A stretch of 64,000 bases of DNA from Pseudomonas entomophila (GCF_013523165.1 NZ_JAAMQI010000019.1:18616-82615), one strand, 5' to 3'; shown: positions 45,691 to 58,944, counted from the stretch's first letter. Program-made: numbers and translations. Notes: generated by a model from the sequence alone, not told the origin.

Positions 45691-46116
45691 TCACTGCTGC
45701 AGCGTGGCGTCCAGGCTGATCTTGGCGTTCAGGACCTTGGAGACGGGGCAGCCTTCCTTGGCCTTGTTGGCCAGTTCCTGGAATTTCTGCTCGTCGACAC
45801 CCGGCACCTTGGCCTGGAGCACCAGGTGCACCGCGGTGATGGCAAAGCCGTCCGACTGTTTGTCCAGGGTCACTTCGGCCTTGGTGTCGATGCTGTCCGG
45901 CGTGAAGCCGGCTTCGCCGAGGATCATCGAGAAGGCCATCGAGAAGCAGCCGGCATGGGCGGCACCGATCAACTCTTCCGGGTTGGTGCCTGGCGTGTCT
46001 TCGAAACGGGTGTTGAAGCCATAGGCATTGTCTTTGAGCGCACCACTTTGCGTGGAGATGTATCCCTTGCCATCCTTCAGACCGCCTTGCCAGTGTGCCG
46101 ATGCTGTCTTTTTCAT
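45691..46116 (-). CDS. OsmC family peroxide-stress protein
   Basis: The 141-residue product has the OsmC/Ohr catalytic cysteines in HAGCFSMA (near residue 58) and EGCPVSK (near 123) and the N-terminal SAHWQGGLKDGKGYISTQSG of the OsmC subgroup. It should reduce organic hydroperoxides in the cytoplasm. The start at 46116 matches the family; the longer frame to 46200 runs into the divergent neighbour's promoter. Confidence 0.9.
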   Translation of the reverse strand: MKKTASAHWQGGLKDGKGYISTQSGALKDNAYGFNTRFEDTPGTNPEELIGAAHAGCFSMAFSMILGEAGFTPDSIDTKAEVTLDKQSDGFAITAVHLVLQAKVPGVDEQKFQELANKAKEGCPVSKVLNAKISLDATLQQ

Positions 46117-46241
46117 GATGCCCTCCAGGACATTGAGGTTGGGTACGTAAGGCTTGAGAAAACACACCCCCAGGCAAGTTCCAACCGATCGGCGGGCCAT
46201 TGATTCTCATCGATCCGCCCATACAGAGAGAGGAAGGCCCG

Positions 46242-47273
46242 ATGGCCACCCCTTTCCTGGAGACCCTCATGACGCACGTGCGCGACCTCAAGATTTCTGT
46301 GCTGGACCTGGTGCCGGTACGGGCCGACCAAGGCACGGCCCAAGCGCTGCACAACTCGCTCGACCTGGCCAGGCACGCCGAGCGGCTGGGTTACAACCGT
46401 TTCTGGATCGCCGAGCACCACAACATGGATGGCATCGCCAGCTCGGCCACGGCCGTGCTGCTGGGCTACCTGGCTGCAGGCACGTCGACCCTTCGCGTCG
46501 GGGCAGGGGGCATCATGCTGCCGAACCATGCGCCCCTGGTGATCGCCGAGCAGTTCGGCACCCTGGCCAGCCTCTACCCAGGCCGCATAGACCTGGGCCT
46601 GGGTCGAGCGCCGGGTTCCGACCAGCTGACCGCACGCGCGCTGCGCCGTGAGCGCTCGGGCAGTGCCGACGACTTTCCCGACGACGTCGAGGAGCTGAGC
46701 CGCTACCTGGGCCCGCGCACGCCTGACCAGCGGGTGATCGCCGTGCCGGGCTACGACACCGACGTGCCGATCTGGCTGCTGGGGTCGAGCCTGTTCAGCG
46801 CGCAGTTGGCCGGCATGCGCGGCCTGCCCTATGCCTTCGCTTCGCATTTCGCACCGCGTTACATGCACGAGGCGATCCGTATCTACCGCGATCACTTCCA
46901 GCCTTCCACGGTGCTGGACAAGCCTTACGTGATGCTGGGCGTACCGATGGTGGTCGCCGACACCGATGCACGTGCCGACTACCTCGCCACCTCGGTGTAC
47001 CGCCGGATCCTGGCGCTGATCCGTGGCCAGAGCCTGATGCAGCAGCCGCCTGTGGAGAGCATGGACGGCCTGTGGCTGCCCCATGAGCGTGATGCGGTGT
47101 CGAGCTTCCTGGGCCTGGCGATGATCGGCAGCCCACAGAAAGTGCGCGCCAAGGTCGAGGTGCTGCTGGAGCAGACGGGGGCCGACGAACTGATCTTCAC
47201 CTGCGACCTGTACGAGCACGCGGACCGGCTGCAGTCTTACGCCCTGTTGGCGCAAGCGCTGCAAGAGGCATGA
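46242..47273 (+). CDS. luciferase-like monooxygenase (LLM) family flavoprotein
   Basis: The 343-residue product has the bacterial luciferase-like TIM-barrel marks: [15 protein letters not shown] near residue 52, [24 protein letters not shown] near 84 and [11 protein letters not shown]. Such proteins use FMN or F420; the substrate is unknown. AGAGAGGAAGG precedes the ATG at 46242; a later ATG at 46269 is possible. Divergent from the OsmC gene. Confidence 0.85.
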   Translation: MATPFLETLMTHVRDLKISVLDLVPVRADQGTAQALHNSLDLARHAERLGYNRFWIAEHHNMDGIASSATAVLLGYLAAGTSTLRVGAGGIMLPNHAPLVIAEQFGTLASLYPGRIDLGLGRAPGSDQLTARALRRERSGSADDFPDDVEELSRYLGPRTPDQRVIAVPGYDTDVPIWLLGSSLFSAQLAGMRGLPYAFASHFAPRYMHEAIRIYRDHFQPSTVLDKPYVMLGVPMVVADTDARADYLATSVYRRILALIRGQSLMQQPPVESMDGLWLPHERDAVSSFLGLAMIGSPQKVRAKVEVLLEQTGADELIFTCDLYEHADRLQSYALLAQALQEA

Positions 47274-47439
47274 GGGTGGACGGCGCCAGGGAAAGGCGTC
47301 ATTCGATGTCGAGGGGAGGCTGTGGCGTTTGCTGCAGGGGAGGGCGCAGGCTGCCCGTCTTGCCGCCAGGCATGGGCCCCTGGTCTCCAGAGGCTCGCCC
47401 GGCAAGGGTGTGCGTCACGTTCGTGTGGTGAGACCTGAC

Positions 47440-47664
47440 TCAGCCTTCACGACGGTAGACGATGTCCTTGGTCCCACCTTCGCACGACCCGACGACCTTC
47501 CCGCCACCTGTGCCCTTGTCCACGACCTCCAGCACGTAGTTGCTGACGTTCTTGGCATCGAGCTTGGCCTCGATTTCCTGCTGCAGCTCGGCGCAGGGTT
47601 TGCCCGCTGCCAGTGCGGTGCCTGCCACGGCCATGAGCCCTACCGCCATCACCAGTTTTTTCAT
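47440..47664 (-). CDS. DUF1161 family small periplasmic protein (copy 2)
   Basis: The 74-residue product has a signal peptide (cleavage after ALA-A, near residue 20) and the DUF1161 pattern with KPCAELQ, YVLEVV, VVGSCEGG and IVYRR. It is a paralogue of the protein at 45387-45620, about 2 kb away and on the same strand. The function is unknown. Confidence 0.83.
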   Translation of the reverse strand: MKKLVMAVGLMAVAGTALAAGKPCAELQQEIEAKLDAKNVSNYVLEVVDKGTGGGKVVGSCEGGTKDIVYRREG

Positions 47665-47758
47665 CGACCACGTTCCTTTCGTCAATCACTGCGAACCAGG
47701 GCATCGGCGATGCCCCGACACTTCAAAACGCTGGGTAACACCGGCACGGCGGCCGCGA

Positions 47759-47974
47759 TCAGCTGGCGATGATGCGGAAGCCGACCTTCAGCGAGACCTG
47801 GAAGTGGCCGACCTTGCCGTCCTGAATGTGGCCACGGGTTTCGGTCACTTCGAACCATTCCATGTTCTCGATGGACTTGCCAGCTTCGTCCAGGGCGTGA
47901 TGGATGGCGTCTTCGATGCTGGTGGTGGACGAACCGACCAGTTCGACGAGCTTGTAGGTGTGATGGTCCGACAT
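47759..47974 (-). CDS. dodecin (flavin-binding)
   Basis: The 71-residue product has the dodecin pattern YKLVELVGSSTTSIEDAI, WFEVTETRGHI and FQVSLKVGFRI. Dodecins form hollow dodecamers that bind flavins in bacteria. It has its own promoter region upstream and lies between DUF1161 and the ElaB-like gene. Confidence 0.9.
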   Translation of the reverse strand: MSDHHTYKLVELVGSSTTSIEDAIHHALDEAGKSIENMEWFEVTETRGHIQDGKVGHFQVSLKVGFRIIAS

Positions 47975-48126
47975 GAGCGTTCTCCTAGGGTGACGTCAGC
48001 GATGGTCCGGCGCCCGGACCTTGTCTAGCTGCGAGCCTTGATCCAGGCAGAAAGTTCGATCGCACTTTCCCCTGCCCATGCAGTCGCATTCCTGTACAGC
48101 TCATCCCACTGCGAAGGAGATACACC

Positions 48127-48450
48127 ATGGCTAATCACTCGTTGCGCAAGAACTCGCTGGAAAGCATGGAAGCGGAAATCGAAAGCCTGCTCAAGTCCCT
48201 GGAAGGTCTCAAGAACGACGCTTCCGAAGAGTCGACCAAGAGCCTCAAGGCCATTCGCGAAAACGCCGAGAAAGCCCTGAAGCATTCGCGCAGCCTGCTG
48301 GGCGATGCCTACAGCGAAGTCAAGGCACGTACCCGCCAGACCGGTATCGCCACCCGTGACTACGCCCAGGAAAACCCATGGACCACCGCCGGTGTGGCCG
48401 TGGGCGCCATTGGCCTGATCGCCGCCCTGATGCTGTGCAAGCGCGGCTAA
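48127..48450 (+). CDS. ElaB/YqjD/DUF883-like inner-membrane protein
   Basis: The 107-residue product has an N-terminal amphipathic helical domain (about residues 10-75) and a C-terminal membrane helix ([17 protein letters not shown]). This is the layout of DUF883 proteins such as ElaB and YqjD, which bind ribosomes at the membrane in stationary phase in E. coli. GAAGGAG lies 8 bases before the ATG. It converges on and overlaps trpI by 4 bases. Confidence 0.88.
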   Translation: MANHSLRKNSLESMEAEIESLLKSLEGLKNDASEESTKSLKAIRENAEKALKHSRSLLGDAYSEVKARTRQTGIATRDYAQENPWTTAGVAVGAIGLIAALMLCKRG

Positions 48451-49343
48451 TCGACCCGTCGCTCCAGTTCGGCGCGTAGCCACTGTGCCAGACGCTCGGC
48501 GCGCTGGTCATTCGTGCGCCGAGGCACCCAGAGCGACAAGGCTGCCGTGGTCGGTGTGAACCCCCACGGCGCGACCAGCCTGCCGGCGCGCAGGTCGTCC
48601 GCGACCAGAGGCTCCGGGGCGATCGCCACACCCAGCCCTGCCAACGCCGCCTCCAGCAGATAATACAAATGCTCGAAATCCTGACCGAACTTCAATCGGG
48701 CCGGGTCGAGGTGCTGTTGCCGTGCCCAGATCGGCCAGGCCTGAGGCCGAGAGCTGGTTTGCAACAGCCGTTCTTCGAGCAAGCGTTCGGGCGCGACCTG
48801 ACGCACGTCTTCGAACCCCTTCAGGTAAGGGCTCATGACCGGGCCGATGCGCTCTGGCGCCAGCACATGCACCTGCATGTCCGACGGCCAGGGTGGTTCA
48901 GCGAATGCCAGCCAGGCGTCCAGGCCCGTTCGCCGAGGATCGGCATCGCCGTCACCTGCCGACAGGTGCAGCCGCACATCAGGCAACTCCGCTTGCAGGC
49001 GCCCTAGCCGTGGAATGAACCAGCGCGCCAGCAGACTGCCCGAGCACCCCAGCACGAAGGGCGCCTGGTCCTGCGCCTGCCCCAGTTCGGCACAGACCTG
49101 ACGCAGACGGCCGAACGCCTCGCTGCTGACCTCGAGCAGACGCCCACCGGCATCCGTGAGTTTGAGGCCGCGCCCTTCCTTGCGAAACAGCGCAACGCCC
49201 AGGTGCTCCTCCAGCAGCTTGATCTGTCGGCTCACCGCCCCGTGGGTCACGTGCAGGGATTCTGCCGCCTGGCTCACGCTATTGAGCCGGGCGGCAGCCT
49301 CGAAGGCCTTGAGCGCATTGAGCGGGGGAAGATCATGGGCCAT
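48447..49343 (-). CDS. trpI: LysR-type activator of trpBA
   Basis: The 298-residue product has an N-terminal winged helix-turn-helix ([40 protein letters not shown]) and a LysR co-inducer domain. TrpI of pseudomonads activates the divergent trpBA operon in response to indole-3-glycerol phosphate. The divergent arrangement with trpB and the 105-base space between the genes are the same as in P. aeruginosa and P. putida. Confidence 0.92.
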   Translation of the reverse strand: MAHDLPPLNALKAFEAAARLNSVSQAAESLHVTHGAVSRQIKLLEEHLGVALFRKEGRGLKLTDAGGRLLEVSSEAFGRLRQVCAELGQAQDQAPFVLGCSGSLLARWFIPRLGRLQAELPDVRLHLSAGDGDADPRRTGLDAWLAFAEPPWPSDMQVHVLAPERIGPVMSPYLKGFEDVRQVAPERLLEERLLQTSSRPQAWPIWARQQHLDPARLKFGQDFEHLYYLLEAALAGLGVAIAPEPLVADDLRAGRLVAPWGFTPTTAALSLWVPRRTNDQRAERLAQWLRAELERRVD

Positions 49344-49448
49344 GGTCGTGTGAGTTTTCCTGACAGGTGGGCAAGATCTTATCGGTTTTCACTGCGCGTT
49401 GCGCTGGTTACAGTAGCAGCCATTGCCCTTGTCACGCTGGAGAACGCC
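49344..49448. promoter_or_regulatory. trpI-trpB divergent control region
   Basis: The 105 bases between the divergent start codons should hold the TrpI operators and both promoters, as in other pseudomonads. I see AGATCT and TTATCGGTTTTC near the middle but cannot place the operators with certainty. Confidence 0.6.
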
Positions 49449-50666
49449 ATGACCCAGACTCACTACCGCGCCGGCCCCGATGCGAACGGCCTGTTCGGCT
49501 CGTTCGGCGGCCGCTATGTCGCCGAAACCCTGATGCCCCTGGTGCTGGACCTGGCGCGCGAATACGAGGCGGCCAAGGCCGATCCGGCCTTTCTCGAGGC
49601 GCTGGCCTACTTCCAGCGCGACTACATCGGGCGCCCCAACCCGCTGTACTTCGCCGAGCGCCTGACCGAGCACTGCGGCGGTGCCAAGATCTACTTCAAG
49701 CGCGAAGAGCTCAACCACACCGGCGCGCACAAGGTGAACAACTGCATCGGCCAGGTACTGCTGGCCAAGCGCATGGGCAAGAAGCGCCTGATCGCCGAAA
49801 CCGGCGCCGGCATGCACGGCGTGGCGACCGCCACCGTTGCGGCACGCTTCGGCTTGCCCTGCGTGATCTACATGGGCGCCACCGACATCGAACGCCAGCA
49901 GGCCAACGTGTTCCGCATGAAGCTGCTGGGTGCCGAAATCGTACCGGTCACGGCGGGCACCGGCACGCTCAAGGACGCGATGAACGAGGCCCTGCGCGAC
50001 TGGGTCACCAACGTCGAGGACACCTTCTACCTCATCGGCACCGTCGCCGGCCCGCACCCTTACCCAGCCATGGTGCGTGACTTCCAGTCGATCATCGGCA
50101 AGGAAACCCGCGCGCAGCTGCAGGAAAAGGAAGGCCGTCTGCCCGATAGCCTGATCGCCTGCGTGGGCGGCGGCTCCAATGCCATGGGTCTGTTCCATGA
50201 ATTCCTCGACGACCCGAGCGTGCGCATCATCGGCGTGGAAGCCGGTGGTCATGGCGTGACCACCGACAAGCATGCTGCGAGCCTCAACGGCGGCGTGCCG
50301 GGCGTATTGCATGGCAACCGCACCTACCTGCTGCAGGACGATGATGGGCAGATCACCGATGCCCACTCGATCTCCGCGGGCCTGGACTATCCGGGCATCG
50401 GCCCCGAACATGCGCACCTGCATGAAGTGAAGCGCGTCGAGTACGTCAGCATCACCGACGACGAGGCCCTGGCAGCGTTCCACACGTGCTGCCGACTCGA
50501 AGGCATCATTCCAGCCCTGGAGAGCGCCCACGCCGTGGCTGAGGCCCTGCGTATCGCGCCTTCGCTGCCCAAGGACCACCTGATGGTCATCTGCCTGTCC
50601 GGGCGCGGCGACAAGGACATGCACACCGTGATGAACCACATGGCTGCCCAGGAGACACTGGTATGA
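49449..50666 (+). CDS. trpB: tryptophan synthase beta subunit
   Basis: The 405-residue product has the PLP Lys in [11 protein letters not shown] (near residue 95), the phosphate-binding GGGSNAMG and the full family length. It makes tryptophan from indole and serine. The start at 49449 ([14 protein letters not shown]) is the family start; the longer frame reads into trpI. It overlaps trpA by 4 bases. Confidence 0.96.
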   Translation: MTQTHYRAGPDANGLFGSFGGRYVAETLMPLVLDLAREYEAAKADPAFLEALAYFQRDYIGRPNPLYFAERLTEHCGGAKIYFKREELNHTGAHKVNNCIGQVLLAKRMGKKRLIAETGAGMHGVATATVAARFGLPCVIYMGATDIERQQANVFRMKLLGAEIVPVTAGTGTLKDAMNEALRDWVTNVEDTFYLIGTVAGPHPYPAMVRDFQSIIGKETRAQLQEKEGRLPDSLIACVGGGSNAMGLFHEFLDDPSVRIIGVEAGGHGVTTDKHAASLNGGVPGVLHGNRTYLLQDDDGQITDAHSISAGLDYPGIGPEHAHLHEVKRVEYVSITDDEALAAFHTCCRLEGIIPALESAHAVAEALRIAPSLPKDHLMVICLSGRGDKDMHTVMNHMAAQETLV

Positions 50667-51475
50667 GCCGCCTCGAACACCGTTTTGCCGAACTGAACGC
50701 CGAAGGCCGCGCGGCCCTGGTCACCTTCATCACCGCAGGCGACCCGGGCTACGACGCCTCGCTGGCGATCCTCAAGGGCCTGCCGAAAGCGGGCGCGGAC
50801 GTGATCGAGCTGGGCATGCCCTTCACCGATCCGATGGCCGATGGCGTGGCCATCCAGCTGGCGACCCTGCGTGCCCTGGAAGCCGGCCAGACCCTGGCCA
50901 AGACGTTGCAGATGGTGCGCGACTTCCGCATCGACGATCAGACCACGCCGATCGTGCTGATGGGGTATTACAACCCGATCCACCGCTTCGGTGTGGAGCG
51001 CTTCATCGGCGATGCACGCGAAGCGGGCGTCGATGGATTGATCATCGTCGACCTGCCCCCGGAGCACGATGCCGAGCTGGCCGATCCGGCCCATGCCGCC
51101 GGGATCGACTTCATCCGTCTGACCACGCCGACCACCGACGACGCCCGTCTGCCTCGCGTGCTGGCGCGCAGTTCCGGGTTCGTCTACTACGTGTCGGTCG
51201 CAGGCGTGACCGGGGCCGGTTCGGCCACCACCGACCAGGTCACCCAGGCTATCGAGCGCCTGCGTCGGCACACCGACCTGCCGATCAGCGTCGGCTTCGG
51301 GATTCGTACCCCGGAGCAGGCTGCCGCCATCGCTCGGCTGGCGGACGGCGTCGTCGTCGGGTCTGCGCTGATCGACAAGGTGGCGCAGGCAGCGTCGGCA
51401 GAACATGCGGTAAAGGACGTACTGGGACTTTGCGCCGAGCTGGCCGAAGGTGTCAGGCAAGCGCGCAAACGTTGA
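50663..51475 (+). CDS. trpA: tryptophan synthase alpha subunit
   Basis: The 270-residue product has catalytic Glu in [15 protein letters not shown] and Asp in [10 protein letters not shown] (family residues), with the C-terminal [11 protein letters not shown] phosphate site. It cleaves indole-3-glycerol phosphate. ATGA overlap with trpB gives coupled translation. Confidence 0.96.
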   Translation: MSRLEHRFAELNAEGRAALVTFITAGDPGYDASLAILKGLPKAGADVIELGMPFTDPMADGVAIQLATLRALEAGQTLAKTLQMVRDFRIDDQTTPIVLMGYYNPIHRFGVERFIGDAREAGVDGLIIVDLPPEHDAELADPAHAAGIDFIRLTTPTTDDARLPRVLARSSGFVYYVSVAGVTGAGSATTDQVTQAIERLRRHTDLPISVGFGIRTPEQAAAIARLADGVVVGSALIDKVAQAASAEHAVKDVLGLCAELAEGVRQARKR

Positions 51476-51512
51476 TCGACGTGTCGCACAGGGCGTGCTT
51501 CAGGTGCGTCCT

Positions 51513-51534
51513 GAGCGCGCTGTGTGCCGCGCTC
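51513..51534 (+). terminator. candidate trpBA terminator
   Basis: GAGCGCG / CGCGCTC stem with an 8-base loop, followed by AAGGGCTTTT, 37 bases after the trpA stop. Confidence 0.6.
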
Positions 51535-51643
51535 AAGGGCTTTTCGTCCCGCTCACTACCAGCGGCCTGTCATTTTTGCCAGTTTCTGCAACTCGTTGCT
51601 TGTCGGCATGCTATCGACTCCGCCTGACCCAGAGATCGACGAC

Positions 51644-51997
51644 ATGCGCACCCTGGTCCTTGCAGCTTGCTTCAGCGCTTTCACCTTCGCGGGCCAGGCC
51701 AATGCCATGACCTGCCCGGAACCTTCCCAAATCACGCAGGCAGAGCAGGCGGACAAGATCGTCTATACAGCACCTGGCAATTGGGAAGGTGACACTCCCA
51801 TGGGACAACCGGAAGCACTTGCGAGCTTTCGCTTCACCGGCAGCAAAATGACCTCGACCAGTGTGATCTGTCGCTACGAGGCCGATAACGACGGTGGTAC
51901 CCGTTTGGCCCTGCCCGAACCCAAGAAAGCAGTGGGTGCTCATTGGATGAACATGGAATGCAAGTCCGGTTCGGTCTACGACTGTCTCTTTGAATAG
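51644..51997 (+). CDS. small periplasmic protein, DUF3757-like
   Basis: The 117-residue product has a signal peptide (cleavage after ANA-M, near residue 20) and a domain beginning TCPEPSQI with WEGDTP, four Cys in total (CPEP, ICRY, ECKS, DCLF) and a C-terminal CLFE. The Cys pattern suits two disulfides. DUF3757 is the nearest family I can name. The start at 51644 gives the signal; the frame is open further upstream. Confidence 0.6.
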   Translation: MRTLVLAACFSAFTFAGQANAMTCPEPSQITQAEQADKIVYTAPGNWEGDTPMGQPEALASFRFTGSKMTSTSVICRYEADNDGGTRLALPEPKKAVGAHWMNMECKSGSVYDCLFE

Positions 51998-52056
51998 CGA
52001 CGTCGATACCTGCCAGGCAGCTCGAACTGCCTAGCCTTCTGCTTCACGCCTTCGCA

Positions 52057-52389
52057 TCATCCGCCGAACAGCGCCAGGTTCAACGGCCTGACGGCGCCCA
52101 TCCAGATGGCATGGTCACGATGATCGGCCAGCTCGTCGCCGGTCAGCGGGTGCAGGAACACCACCAGCCCGTTGCGATTGAGTGCCAGCCAGGGCAGCAC
52201 CACACCCACGAATTCCGGCTCGAAAGCCAACTGACAGCTCCAGTCAGGGTGCGGGCCGACTGGCCGCTGGTGAAATCGACCCAAGGTGACGGGAAACAGC
52301 GTGGCCGCCTCCTCGCACAAGGTGCGGGCCTGTTCGAAGGTCTGGGCGTCGAAGTAGACATGGGCGTGATAGCCCTGGATTCTTTGCAC
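52057..52389 (-). CDS. DOPA 4,5-dioxygenase family protein
   Basis: With a GTG start at 52389 (MQRIQGYHAHVYFD, AGGAG 6 bases upstream) the product is 110 residues, the usual length. The family His pattern is present (GYHAHVYFD, QRPVGPHPDWSCQLAF, FLHPLTGDELADHRDHAIWMG). Members are probable ring-cleaving dioxygenases of unknown substrate. The longer frame to 52464 lacks similarity. Confidence 0.85.
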   Translation of the reverse strand: MQRIQGYHAHVYFDAQTFEQARTLCEEAATLFPVTLGRFHQRPVGPHPDWSCQLAFEPEFVGVVLPWLALNRNGLVVFLHPLTGDELADHRDHAIWMGAVRPLNLALFGG

Positions 52390-52478
52390 GAAGGCTCCTG
52401 AGGAAATGGGCAGTCCGTGCGTCGGACTGTACGGGGGTCTGGTGAAAAGACGGGGCGGGCTCACAGCCCGTCATGGCC

Positions 52479-52487
52479 TGTGGATAA
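52479..52487 (-). promoter_or_regulatory. DnaA box
   Basis: TGTGGATAA, a perfect complement of TTATCCACA, in the intergenic region between the dioxygenase-like gene and the SulP gene. Confidence 0.7.
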
Positions 52488-52668
52488 CCTCTAACGCCTC
52501 TACAGATTGAATACAGGCAATGGCGCCTGTTCCATTTTTATCATGGGTCGAGTCGCGTGACGTGCCCGGCCCGCACAGGAACGCCCATCGCCCCTTGAAA
52601 ATAAACTTGCCTCGCACCGTCCAATTTACCACCCTCGCTTGAACCCCCTCGTCAGGACTCGCCCGATC

Positions 52669-54255
52669 ATGCGCCGTCTCACTCGCTTGGTGCCTTTCAT
52701 GGCCTGGCTGCCGCACCTGACCTGGCGCGACCTGCGCCAGGACGTTCTGGTCGGCCTCAGCGGCGCCATCCTGGCGCTACCCCAGTCCATCGCCTACGCC
52801 CTGATCGCCGGGCTGCCTGCGGAGTATGGATTGTTCGCAGCCATGGTCCCGGTGCTGATCGCCTGCCTCTGGGGCTCGTCCTGGCATCTGATCAGCGGGC
52901 CCACGGCGGCCATTTCGATCGTGCTCTACGCCAGCATCAGCCCCCTGGCCGTTCCGGGCAGTACCGACTACGTGACCCTGGTGCTGCTGCTGACCTTCGT
53001 GGCCGGGCTGTTCCAGCTCATCCTCGGTTTGCTGCGGTTCGGCACCTTGGTGGATTTCGTTTCGCACGCAGTAGTGCTCGGTTTCAGCCTGGGCGCAGCG
53101 GTGGTCATCGCCCTGGGCCAGGTGCCCAACCTGCTCGGCCTGGACCTGCCCAGCCAGGCCACGGCCCTGGGAACGGCACAGGCGCTGCTGGCCCATGTGG
53201 GCGAAGTGGATGGACCCGCCATGACACTAGGCCTGGCGACGCTGCTGCTGGGTGCAGGCTTCAAGCGCTGGCGCCCTCGCTGGCCAGGGTTGTTGATCAG
53301 CCTGACCGTGGTCAGCCTGATGGCCTGGTCGCTGCCGGGGCTGTTCGGCGACGTGGCACGCGTACCGGCTTTCGTCGGCCAGCTACCCCCGTTGAGCCCG
53401 CTGCCGCTGCTGGATGCCGAAACGATCCTGCGTCTGCTGCCCAGCGCCGTGGCCGTGGGCATGCTGGGGCTGGTCACCAGCCTGTCGATCGCCCGCTCGC
53501 TCGCGGCACGGTCGGAGCAGCTGATCGACGCGGACCAGGAAATCCGTGCCCAGGGCTTGTCCAACCTGATCGGCTCGCTCTGCTCGGGGTACCTGTCGTC
53601 CGGCTCTTTCACCCGCTCCGGCCTGAACCTGGAGGCGGGCGCTCGCTCGCCCCTGGCCGGCGTCTGTTCGGCGTTGTGGCTGGGGGTGTTTGCCCTGACC
53701 AGTGCACGCCTGATCGCCTGGTTGCCGGTCCCCGCCATGGCGGGCGGCATCCTGCTGATCTGCTGGGGGTTGATGGACCGGCCGGCCATCGCCGCGCTGT
53801 TCCGGGTCAGCCGCGCCGAGTTCCTGGTGATGGTACTGACCGCCTGCGCCACCTTGCTGCTGGAGCTGCAGACGGCCATCTATGCCGGTGTATTGGCCTC
53901 GCTGTTCTTCTACCTCAAGCGCACGTCCCGTCCTCGGGTACAGCACAGCCGCGAGGAGGACACCGACGTGCTCAGAATCGGCGGCTCGATCTTCTTCGGC
54001 GCGGCTCACCACCTGCAGGTGCGCCTGCAGCGCTGCCAAGGGCCTCACGTGATCGTCGACGCGCCGCAGATCAACTTCATCGACTATTCGGGTGTGGACA
54101 TGCTGCACCGCGAGGCACGGCGGCTGACGCGCCGCGGCGGCAGCCTGACCCTGCGGCGTGCACGTGCGCAGGTGATCACGGACATCCAGAAGCTGGAAGG
54201 GGCAGCGCACTGCCCGATCCGCTTCACCGAGCCGGCGGGCCCCCTCGGCGGCTAG
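52669..54255 (+). CDS. SulP family anion transporter with STAS domain
   Basis: The 528-residue product has the SulP motifs [25 protein letters not shown] near residues 35-60 and SGPTAAIS, ten to twelve helices, and a complete C-terminal STAS domain (about residues 430-520, [12 protein letters not shown]). It lacks a carbonic anhydrase neighbour, so sulfate is a likely substrate (inference). The ATG at 52669 follows CAGGA; a TTG at 52639 is in frame. It is 36% of the way from trpA to aroE in gene order terms and converges on aroE with a 4-base overlap. Confidence 0.86.
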   Translation: MRRLTRLVPFMAWLPHLTWRDLRQDVLVGLSGAILALPQSIAYALIAGLPAEYGLFAAMVPVLIACLWGSSWHLISGPTAAISIVLYASISPLAVPGSTDYVTLVLLLTFVAGLFQLILGLLRFGTLVDFVSHAVVLGFSLGAAVVIALGQVPNLLGLDLPSQATALGTAQALLAHVGEVDGPAMTLGLATLLLGAGFKRWRPRWPGLLISLTVVSLMAWSLPGLFGDVARVPAFVGQLPPLSPLPLLDAETILRLLPSAVAVGMLGLVTSLSIARSLAARSEQLIDADQEIRAQGLSNLIGSLCSGYLSSGSFTRSGLNLEAGARSPLAGVCSALWLGVFALTSARLIAWLPVPAMAGGILLICWGLMDRPAIAALFRVSRAEFLVMVLTACATLLLELQTAIYAGVLASLFFYLKRTSRPRVQHSREEDTDVLRIGGSIFFGAAHHLQVRLQRCQGPHVIVDAPQINFIDYSGVDMLHREARRLTRRGGSLTLRRARAQVITDIQKLEGAAHCPIRFTEPAGPLGG

Positions 54256-55076
54256 TTCTGGGTCAACTGGCGGCGCAGGTGCGCCAGGACCGGGGCGGTG
54301 TCCGGACGCACACCTCGCCAGCCTTCGAAGGCTTCCGCGGCCTGCTCGGCAAGCATGCCCAGCCCGTCGAGCACCTGGGCGGCGCCCAGGCGCGTGGCCC
54401 ATTGGCAGAAAGGCGTCGGTTCGCGCCCGTACATCATGTCGTAGCACACCGTGCGGCCTGGCTCGACCAGGCTGTCGGCCAACGGTGGCAGCTCGCCCGC
54501 CAGACTGGCGGAGGTGGCATTGACGATCAGGTCCACGGGCTCGACGAAGGCCGTGAAGCCACTGCCGATCACCGGCCCGAGGTCGGCGAACTCACGTGCC
54601 AGGTGCTCGGCCTTTTCCACGGTGCGGTTGGCCACCAGCACTGCCTTCGGGCCCTGCGCCAGCAACGGCTCGAGCACCCCACGCACGGCGCCGCCTGCGC
54701 CCAGGATCAGGATGCGCTTGCCCGCCAGCGTGACGCCCGCGTTGACCGTCAGATCACGGACCAGCCCGGCGCCGTCGGTGTTGTCGCCCTGCAGCGTGCC
54801 ATCGGCCAGCCGGGTCAACGTGTTCACGGCCCCGGCGCGCCGCGCTCGCGCCGTCAGGCGATCGCACAGGTGCAGGGCTTCTTCCTTGAACGGCACGGTG
54901 ACGTTGGCCCCCTGGCCTTGCTTGAAGAAGCCCAGCGCACAGGCGCTGAAGCCCTCGATGGGGGCCAGCAGGGTGGTGTACTCCAGGTCCTGGCCGGTCT
55001 GCTGGGCGAACAGCCGGTGGATCGCCGGCGACTTGCTGTGGCCGATCGGGTTGCCGAAGACGACGTACTGGTCCAT
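54252..55076 (-). CDS. aroE: shikimate dehydrogenase
   Basis: The 274-residue product has substrate residues in GHSKSP and NVTVPFKEE (catalytic Lys), the NADP loop LGAGGAVRG and NRT motif. It reduces dehydroshikimate. The start at 55076 follows AGGAG by 6 bases and is the family start; the frame extends ten codons upstream. It lies 26 bases after hemF in the same direction, and in the space between them there is a DnaA box. Confidence 0.95.
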   Translation of the reverse strand: MDQYVVFGNPIGHSKSPAIHRLFAQQTGQDLEYTTLLAPIEGFSACALGFFKQGQGANVTVPFKEEALHLCDRLTARARRAGAVNTLTRLADGTLQGDNTDGAGLVRDLTVNAGVTLAGKRILILGAGGAVRGVLEPLLAQGPKAVLVANRTVEKAEHLAREFADLGPVIGSGFTAFVEPVDLIVNATSASLAGELPPLADSLVEPGRTVCYDMMYGREPTPFCQWATRLGAAQVLDGLGMLAEQAAEAFEGWRGVRPDTAPVLAHLRRQLTQN

Positions 55077-55089
55077 GTCTGCTCCTGAG

Positions 55090-55098
55090 TTATCCACA
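55090..55098 (+). promoter_or_regulatory. DnaA box between hemF and aroE
   Basis: TTATCCACA, perfect consensus, in the 26 bases between hemF and aroE. Confidence 0.7.
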
Positions 55099-55102
55099 GC
55101 GG

Positions 55103-57131
<2,029 letters not shown>

Positions 57132-57195
57132 GTGTGCCGTGCTGACACGAAGCGGCGGCCGGACACCGTTCGTGCCCCTCCGCCACGCGACCGGC

Positions 57196-57753
57196 TCAGC
57201 CCGGTCGCCTGACCTCGCCGCTGACCAGGTCGCGGATCACGCTCGGGTTCCGGCGCCCTCCCAGGGCACCGCCCAGCACATGGTCCAGCTCGCCGTGGAA
57301 GTACTGCTCCACGCGCAACCGGGTCCGGGCCGCCGGGCGTCCTCCCGGGTTGGCCGAGGTGGAAATCAACGGCCCGACCAGGGCGCACAGCTCGCGGACC
57401 TGAGGATGATCGCTGACGCGCAAGGCCACGGTGTCGTGTTCGCCGGTCACCCATTCCGGTAGCAGGTCCTGGTGCGGCACCAGCCAGGTGTTGGGCCCTG
57501 GCCAGGTGCTGCTCATGCGGTCGATCCAGTCTTGCGGAAAGTCCTCGAACAGGAAGTCGAACTGACGAATGGTGTCGGCCACCAGAATCAGCCCCTTATC
57601 CACAGGCCGCGACTTGAGCGCGAGCAGGCGATAGACCGCGTCTTCGTTCCACGGATCGCAGCCCAGCCCCCAGACGGCCTCCGTCGGATACGCGATCACC
57701 GCGCCTGCCCGGACCTCACGCGCGGCTTGCTGCACACGCCAACTGCTGACCAT
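57196..57753 (-). CDS. tsaC: threonylcarbamoyl-AMP synthase (TsaC/YrdC)
   Basis: The 185-residue product has the YrdC/Sua5 motifs: [20 protein letters not shown] near the N-terminus, K-R pattern in [13 protein letters not shown] and [11 protein letters not shown]. It makes threonylcarbamoyl-AMP for tRNA t6A synthesis. The start at 57753 follows GGAGG. A DnaA box at 57596-57604 lies in the coding region. Confidence 0.93.
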   Translation of the reverse strand: MVSSWRVQQAAREVRAGAVIAYPTEAVWGLGCDPWNEDAVYRLLALKSRPVDKGLILVADTIRQFDFLFEDFPQDWIDRMSSTWPGPNTWLVPHQDLLPEWVTGEHDTVALRVSDHPQVRELCALVGPLISTSANPGGRPAARTRLRVEQYFHGELDHVLGGALGGRRNPSVIRDLVSGEVRRPG

Positions 57754-57789
57754 TGTCCTGCCTCCCATGAAGATCGATGTGCAGTGTAC

Positions 57790-58899
57790 TTAGCCCGACC
57801 GGGCAAACCAACGCCCGGCTTCGTTGCTGACGCGTCCCTCGAGCTCCAGCTCCGTCAGACTGGCCAAGACGTGGGCCAGCGGCTGCCCACTGCTCAGTGC
57901 CAGACCTTCGCTGGTCTGCGGGGCCGCCTGCAACAGCGCGAGCAAGGGGTGGGCATCGTCCCTCGCTGGCGGCTCACAGGCAGCGGCAGGTACGTGCTGC
58001 CAACCACGCAGGCTATCGAGGATGTGCTCGACGCTTTCCACCAGCAGCGCGCCGTCACGAATCAGCTGATGGCAGCCCTTGGAGCCGACGTGATGGATGG
58101 AACCGGGTATCGCATAGACGTCGCGCCCCTGCTCGGCCGCCAGGCGGGCGGTGATCAGCGAGCCGCTGGCCAGGCTGGCCTCCACTACCAGCACCCCGAG
58201 CGAAAGGCCGCTGATGATGCGGTTGCGCCGTGGGAAGTTCGCCGCCAGAGGGCCGGCATCCAGCGGGAACTCGGACACCACCGCGCTTCCGTTGTCGATC
58301 ATGGCCTGTGCCAGGGTCCGGTGGCGCTGTGGATAAAGTTTTTGAAGCCCTGTGCCCAACACGCCGATCGTGCGCCCGCCAGCCTTCAGCGCAGCCTGGT
58401 GGGCAGCACCGTCGATGCCCAGGGCAAGCCCGCTGGTCACGCAGAAACCTGCCTTGGCCAGGCAGCGGGCGAACGCGCCGGCGGTGTCCAGGGCCGGCGG
58501 CGAAGCACGGCGGCTACCGATGATGGCCAATTGGGGTTGCTCCAGCAACGTCGGGTCTCCCGCCACGAACAACAAGGGCGGTGGCGCATCGATCTCGGCC
58601 AGCAGGGCGGGATAGCCGGCACTGTCCCACATCAGCAAATGCTGGCCCGGACGCTCTAGCCAGGCCATGGCAGCCGTTGCACCGTCGCGTACGCAAGGGC
58701 TGCGACGCGCCTCGCTGGAGGCCGCCGGCAGGCCCAAGGCGCGCCAGGCGCTGGCGGGTGCAGCGAGTGCGGCCGAGGCGCTGCCGAACGCTTGGATCAG
58801 CGCCTGGAAGCGCCGGGGTCCGATCTCGGGCAGGCGTTGCAGGCGCAGACGGGCGTGCAGTTCATCGGGCGGGCAGGGTGGGGTGACGAGGGTGGACAT
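57790..58899 (-). CDS. dprA: DNA processing protein DprA (Smf)
   Basis: The 369-residue product has an N-terminal helical domain, the Rossmann-type DprA core ([73 protein letters not shown]) and a C-terminal winged-helix DprA_WH domain (from LLALLQAAP on). DprA loads RecA on incoming single-stranded DNA; its role in non-competent species is unclear. The start at 58899 follows AAGGA. Confidence 0.94.
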   Translation of the reverse strand: MSTLVTPPCPPDELHARLRLQRLPEIGPRRFQALIQAFGSASAALAAPASAWRALGLPAASSEARRSPCVRDGATAAMAWLERPGQHLLMWDSAGYPALLAEIDAPPPLLFVAGDPTLLEQPQLAIIGSRRASPPALDTAGAFARCLAKAGFCVTSGLALGIDGAAHQAALKAGGRTIGVLGTGLQKLYPQRHRTLAQAMIDNGSAVVSEFPLDAGPLAANFPRRNRIISGLSLGVLVVEASLASGSLITARLAAEQGRDVYAIPGSIHHVGSKGCHQLIRDGALLVESVEHILDSLRGWQHVPAAACEPPARDDAHPLLALLQAAPQTSEGLALSSGQPLAHVLASLTELELEGRVSNEAGRWFARSG

Positions 58900-58944
58900 G
58901 GGGATCATCCTTGATCTGACACGAGCCATCCACCCTGAACAATC

